Part shown: positions 59,622-64,000 of the stretch, piece after piece
Numbering within the stretch: position 1 is the first letter of the stretch
Layout: each line of letters begins with the position of its first letter
Origin: Fibrobacter sp. UWB16
Lineage (GTDB): Bacteria > Fibrobacterota > Fibrobacteria > Fibrobacterales > Fibrobacteraceae
Direction of reading: 5' to 3'
DNA: 64,000 bases
NCBI RefSeq assembly: GCF_900215325.1
Contig: NZ_OCMS01000002.1
Coordinates: 682,001 to 746,000, forward strand
Notes under the pieces: generated by a model
What the model saw: the letters and a program-made list of their open reading frames with translations, nothing else
Database searches by the model: none
What the model was told of the DNA's origin: nothing
Made by a program: the position numbers and the translations under genes

Positions 59622-60064
59622 TGAACATTTACCAGATCAGCGAAAAGATTGCCCAGCGTCCGCCGTTCCAGATGATCGAAAAGGTCACGGAACTCGTTCC
59701 GAACGAATCTGCAACGGGCATCAAGAATGTCTCTGTAAACGAACCGTACTTCATGGGCCACTTCCCGGGCACCCCGATTATGCCGGGCGTCCTCATTTGC
59801 GAAGCCTGCGCCCAGCTCTGCTCTCTCGTTATCGAGAAGCCGGCCGAAGACCTTGAAAAGAACTTGTACGTTCTTTTGAAGATTGACGGTTTCAAGTTCG
59901 TGAAGCCCGTGATTCCGGGCGACCAGCTCGAAATCTCCGTCAACAAGACGAAGGGCGGTGGAGTCATCGTCGGCTTTGACTGCGTTGTCAAGGTGAACGG
60001 CAATGTCCACGCCAAGGGCTCGTTGACGTTTACGAGCATCCCCAAAGAATCTCTGGGCAAATAA
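59621..60064 (+). CDS. fabZ: 3-hydroxyacyl-ACP dehydratase
   Basis: 147 residues from ATG at 59621, which overlaps the fabG stop by one base; a GTG at 59618 is closer to the GGAGG (59604-59608) and may be the true start. Hot-dog fold with RPPFQMIEKV, the catalytic His in MGHFPGTPIMPGVL and the Glu in ICEACAQLC. Completes the elongation cycle with the KS and FabG. Confidence 0.93.
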   Translation: MNIYQISEKIAQRPPFQMIEKVTELVPNESATGIKNVSVNEPYFMGHFPGTPIMPGVLICEACAQLCSLVIEKPAEDLEKNLYVLLKIDGFKFVKPVIPGDQLEISVNKTKGGGVIVGFDCVVKVNGNVHAKGSLTFTSIPKESLGK

Positions 60065-60080
60065 ATTAATTGTCCTTTGT

Positions 60081-60108
60081 GTCTTCCCGGCCTTGTGCCG
60101 GGATCACC
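60081..60108 (+). repeat. P1 repeat inside the ACP operon
   Basis: GTCTTCCCGGCCTTGTGCCG then GGATCACC, 13 bp before the acyltransferase start. As RNA it forms a strong hairpin between fabZ and the next gene. Confidence 0.75.
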
Positions 60109-60121
60109 TTATATACAGTTG

Positions 60122-60835
60122 ATGATTGAGAAAGCGAAAAATATAATTGCTGATTTGTTCTGGAAGTTTGTGCTCTTCCTGGTTGTTCACGGGGTGCGCA
60201 CTTACTTGTTGATTTTCTATCGCCCTAAGATGGTTTTCTTGGGAAAGTCTGTGACGTCGACGGACTTGAAGCAGCCGATGGTAATCATTGCAAACCACAC
60301 GAGTATGCTCGATCCGTTGATGGTGCAGTCTTTGTTCTTCCATAAGCGCAGCATTGTTGTAGCCAAGGATCAGGTCGAAGACCCGCATTTTCATTGGGCA
60401 CTTTCCCGCTTTAAGAACGTCATTCCTTGTGACCGCTTTAACCTCGATACCGAATGGGCGCTCCTTGCAAAGAAGGAACTTGAAAAGGGCAATTCCGTTA
60501 TTATTTTCCCGGAAGGCAAGTGTCGTTATGATGGACTCATGAACGAGTTCAAGACGGGTTTTGCTTTCCTCGCTCGTAGCACGGGCGCTCCTGTTCTTTC
60601 TGTTGGCATTGATGGTATTTATAAGATTGGCCACCGCACGCAGATTGTGGTGGACGAACCCGAAACGATTGAACGCGTCAAGGGGATTCCGTCTTCTAAG
60701 CATCTTGCAGAACGCAGTGAATACTTCCGCCAGAAGGTTTGGAATCTCAAGCAGCGCGCTTTAGGACAGACGGGAGCTATTCTCCCTGTCGCTGCCGAAA
60801 CGCCTGAAGAAATCGTCCCCGAGGAGAGCAAGTAG
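60122..60835 (+). CDS. 1-acyl-glycerol-3-phosphate acyltransferase-like protein (PlsC family)
   Basis: 237 residues from ATG at 60122; the frame to 60077 runs through the repeat. One N-terminal membrane segment (LFWKFVLFLVVHGVRTYLLIF). Acyltransferase motifs: ANHTSMLDP (NHxxxxD), VIPCDRFN, IIFPEGKCR and PVLSVGIDG. It would transfer the acyl chain made by the upstream enzymes to a glycerolipid or other acceptor. Ribosome binding site lacking because of the repeat. Confidence 0.85.
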   Translation: MIEKAKNIIADLFWKFVLFLVVHGVRTYLLIFYRPKMVFLGKSVTSTDLKQPMVIIANHTSMLDPLMVQSLFFHKRSIVVAKDQVEDPHFHWALSRFKNVIPCDRFNLDTEWALLAKKELEKGNSVIIFPEGKCRYDGLMNEFKTGFAFLARSTGAPVLSVGIDGIYKIGHRTQIVVDEPETIERVKGIPSSKHLAERSEYFRQKVWNLKQRALGQTGAILPVAAETPEEIVPEESK

Positions 60836-61683
60836 TGAAAATCGGCTTGTCTCTAGAGGGTGGATCTCGCCAGACCATTTTTTCGGCAGGCGTTTTGGAC
60901 GCTTGGCTGGATGAAGGTGTTTATTTCCCGTATATCTCGGGAGTAAGTGCTGGTTGTCATGCGGCCATGAACTTTGTCACGCGCCAGCGTGGTCGTTTCC
61001 GCTACATTATCCAGCCGACAAAAATCCAGCAGGGTAGGGATAAGGCTCATCGCATTTTTGATGGCATCCAGAAGGAATGCCACGCGCTTCATTACAATGC
61101 GGCGTATGGCGATATGCCGTTCGATTTTCACCTGTTCTTTGGTTCGGGTGTTGAATGCGAATTTGGCCTGACTTGCTTGGAAACCGGACGTTCGGAATTT
61201 TTCCAGGAATACATGAGCGAAAAGCGCTTGCTCGATATCGTGAATGCGAGCAGTGCCCTCCCGATGCTTTTCCCGATTGCCCAGATTGACGGCAAGCATT
61301 ATGCGGATGGTTGCGTGACCTCTCCGATTCCGTACCAGCGCGCTTTTGAAAAGGGCTGCGACAAGGTCGTTGTGGTCTCGACGCATTACCCTGGCGAAAT
61401 TGTGACGGATTTCCGCAAGTATCGTGTGATTTTGAACCCAATGTTCAAGCGCAAGTACCCGGATTTCTTCCGTGCGCTCATGTTGCGTTACAAGCGCTAC
61501 GAAAAAATGTTTGCCGAGATGGAAAAGCTTGAAAAGGCTGGCAAGATTTTGATTTTCCGCCCGGAAAAAGAAGTTTGCGACCTGTTTGCAACGGATCGTA
61601 ATGAACTTGACGAATCCTACAACATGGGACTTGAATACGCCAAGCGCCGCATGGGCGACCTCAAAGCCTTCATGGAAATCTAG
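60835..61683 (+). CDS. Patatin-like phospholipase
   Basis: 282 residues starting with GTG at 60835, one base inside the preceding stop codon. The Ser-Asp dyad of patatins is visible: GVSAGCH (GxSxG) near residue 41 and the Asp in YADGCVTSPIP. The oxyanion stretch is SLEGGSRQTIFSAG. Resembles the YjjU/RssA branch. A lipase coupled to an acyltransferase points to lipid remodelling or release. Last gene of the operon. Confidence 0.88.
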   Translation: MKIGLSLEGGSRQTIFSAGVLDAWLDEGVYFPYISGVSAGCHAAMNFVTRQRGRFRYIIQPTKIQQGRDKAHRIFDGIQKECHALHYNAAYGDMPFDFHLFFGSGVECEFGLTCLETGRSEFFQEYMSEKRLLDIVNASSALPMLFPIAQIDGKHYADGCVTSPIPYQRAFEKGCDKVVVVSTHYPGEIVTDFRKYRVILNPMFKRKYPDFFRALMLRYKRYEKMFAEMEKLEKAGKILIFRPEKEVCDLFATDRNELDESYNMGLEYAKRRMGDLKAFMEI

Positions 61684-61692
61684 TAGACGCAT

Positions 61693-61724
61693 GTCATCCT
61701 GACGCCGAAGGCGGAAAGACCTAG
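61693..61724 (+). repeat. Dispersed repeat, P2 type
   Basis: GTCATCCTGACGCCGAAGGC then GGAAAGACCTAGT. Confidence 0.7.
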
Positions 61725-61740
61725 TCATTTCTAGTATTGA

Positions 61741-61768
61741 AAAGCCTGCTTTGCGCAGGCTTTTTTGC
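61741..61768 (+). terminator. Intrinsic terminator of the ACP-to-patatin operon
   Basis: Stem AGCCTGC / GCAGGCT, loop TTTGC, then TTTTT. Confidence 0.85.
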
Positions 61769-61772
61769 TATG

Positions 61773-61878
61773 TCATGCCCGCCTCCGAGCCGGGTATTTT
61801 TTTGCTGTCATCCTGGAGCGTAGCGATTGGATCCATTATTTTTTACCTTGTCACCCCGGTCTCTGTACCGGGGTCGCC
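61773..61878 (+). repeat. Three repeats in a row (P1, P2, P1)
   Basis: 61773-61797 (GTCATGCCCGCCTCCGAGCC), 61807-61835 (GTCATCCTGGAGCGTAGCG, TTGGATCCA) and 61850-61878 (GTCACCCCGGTCTCTGTACC, GGGGTCGCC). They fill the gap between the patatin gene and the gdhA control region. Confidence 0.75.
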
Positions 61879-61901
61879 ATCTCGAATAACAAAAAACATT
61901 A

Positions 61902-62045
61902 TTACGAATGTAAAACTTTCTTTACCGAATTTTGCAAAAATCATAAACTTACAAAAATGTAAGTGTTTGTGCTCTGGACCCTCGATTTTTTGCGAAAAAA
62001 AGCAATCGATAAAACTGCTGAAAAACTAACTTACAAAAATGTAAG
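61902..62045. promoter_or_regulatory. Palindromic operator-like sites upstream of gdhA
   Basis: Two identical 16-bp palindromes CTTACAAAAATGTAAG at 61948-61963 and 62030-62045, centres 82 bp apart. A third weaker site, TTACGAATGTAA, lies at 61902-61913. Form and position suggest a dimeric regulator acting on gdhA. Confidence 0.5.
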
Positions 62046-62093
62046 AAATTGAAGATTTTTACTCCTTTTTCACTTTTTGGGAGCACCCTTTAC

Positions 62094-62101
62094 TATCTTT
62101 A
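62094..62101 (+). promoter_or_regulatory. Putative gdhA -7 element
   Basis: TATCTTTA, close to the FCB TAnnTTTG form, 47 bp before the ATG. Confidence 0.35.
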
Positions 62102-62145
62102 CAACCGTTAAAACATTAACAATCTAATTCTCAACGGAGATATAA

Positions 62146-63498
<1,353 letters not shown>

Positions 63499-63511
63499 TT
63501 GACGCGAAAGC

Positions 63512-63547
63512 GTCATCCTGAGCGACCGTAGGTCGTGAAGGATCCAG
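63512..63547 (+). repeat. Dispersed repeat, P2 type
   Basis: GTCATCCTGAGCGACCGTAG, then GTCGTGAAGGATCCAGT. Confidence 0.8.
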
Positions 63548-63587
63548 TTACATTTCCAATGGCTAAAAGCCATATGCGAAAAGCATT

Positions 63588-63625
63588 AAAAAAGTCTCCG
63601 GTCAAAAGCCGGAGGCTTTTTTTGT
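63588..63625 (+). terminator. Intrinsic terminator of gdhA
   Basis: Stem AAGTCTCCGG / CCGGAGGCTT with one T-G wobble, loop TCAAAAG, then TTTTT. Same outer arms as the tRNA-Glu terminators. Confidence 0.85.
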
Positions 63626-64000
63626 TGCCTTAAATATTTACGGGTGTTTACATTACAGAAAACTGATATTTTACATACGGAAGTTGGGGTGGGGCGAAAC
63701 TTCGTAAATTTTTGGACGAAATTTTTTGAGAAAATGGTGGCTGAGGAGGCTGCTTTTTTGATTTTTTCGGAACAATTTGGACCGTTTTGCAATATGAAGA
63801 AGTGTGATATTTCTCACAAATCCTTGTATTTATTGGTGTTAAGAAATAGTTGAGATTAATTTGTTTGAATGTTAAAATTTATTTTATATTAAATGGACTT
63901 TTTTAGTATTTTAAGCCTATATTCAATTATAGAGAATGTGGATACTTGCAAATTTTGACCTGTAGGTATCCATGCCAATTAACACAATTAATATTCCAAG
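63626..64000. other. AT-rich gap at the right edge
   Basis: About 375 bp without a convincing gene. One 69-codon frame (63644-63853) lacks a ribosome binding site and family features. An inverted GGATAC...GTATCC pair lies near 63940-63970. It may be the upstream region of a gene beyond the window. Confidence 0.4.

Noticed and set aside
61751-62029. 92-codon frame between the patatin gene and gdhA
   Set aside because: It runs through a terminator, three dispersed repeats and the operator-like palindromes, with no family motif.
63644-63853. 69-codon frame at the right edge
   Set aside because: No ribosome binding site, AT-rich, no recognisable features; kept only as part of the gap description.

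Overview
The window reads as a piece of a Fibrobacter genome (F. succinogenes or a close relative). The basis is content: a FISUMP (Fibrobacter succinogenes major paralogous) domain protein, lipoproteins with long serine-rich linkers, a PCMD-type surface lipoprotein, FGE-like proteins ending in a VGFRCC motif, FCB-type TAnnTTTG promoter elements, and very many short palindromic intergenic repeats. The species is an inference; no rRNA is present.

Layout. 1-5.4 kb: end of a squalene/phytoene synthase-like gene, lspA, an RluD-type pseudouridine synthase, a MurC-like Mur ligase and an mtaD-type deaminase. 5.5-8.9 kb (minus): nadB, a membrane Ser/Thr kinase and a CvpA protein in one operon. 9-15.1 kb: a PpiD/SurA-like chaperone, tRNA-Glu(CTC) with duplicated 3' tail, an outer-membrane protein, an OmpA-family protein, cvfB and a DUF5662 protein. 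15.4-24.1 kb: an AT-rich five-gene accessory operon, the most novel part of the window, followed by an Rpn-type nuclease. 25.2-30.4 kb: an ABC-F ATPase and three secreted or outer-membrane proteins. 30.5-32.8 kb: an amino-acid ABC transporter whose binding domain is in permuted order. 33-39.8 kb (minus): a tilS-ftsH-folP-dacA-FGE operon preceded by a small lipoprotein gene downstream; tilS carries in-frame copies of the dispersed repeats. 39.8-49 kb: three related lipoproteins, a small gene that looks like an ArfA-type ribosome-rescue factor with a terminator inside its reading frame, hisI, proA and a cytoplasmic GH2-like protein. 49.1-53.3 kb: rplU-rpmA, a large FGE-like lipoprotein and an inositol monophosphatase. 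53.5-61.7 kb: a divergent fatty-acid/polyketide-type locus (carboxyltransferase and fabD on one side; ACP, fused KS-KS/CLF, fabG, fabZ, acyltransferase and patatin on the other). 62.1-63.5 kb: gdhA with palindromic operator-like sites.

The accessory operon (15390-24054) encodes a zinc-ribbon/C25 caspase-like peptidase, a 99-residue protein, a coiled-coil protein whose FISUMP domain is split by about four membrane helices, an SPFH-like coiled-coil protein with a zinc ribbon at each end, and a protein with three zinc modules followed by a right-handed beta-helix. The shared zinc ribbons, tight spacing and common base composition suggest that the products work together, perhaps as a membrane-associated sensing and proteolysis system; that role is inference.

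The dispersed repeats are named here as follows: P1, GTCATnCCCG-type hairpins closing with CGGGnATCTCC or GGGATCACC; P2, GTCATCCTGAGCG...GAAGGATCCAGT; R2, GACGAGAGAC-type with an optional hairpin; R3, TGACCAATGACTAAT. They fill most intergenic gaps. They supply the start codon of the Mur ligase gene and have entered the tilS coding sequence in frame.
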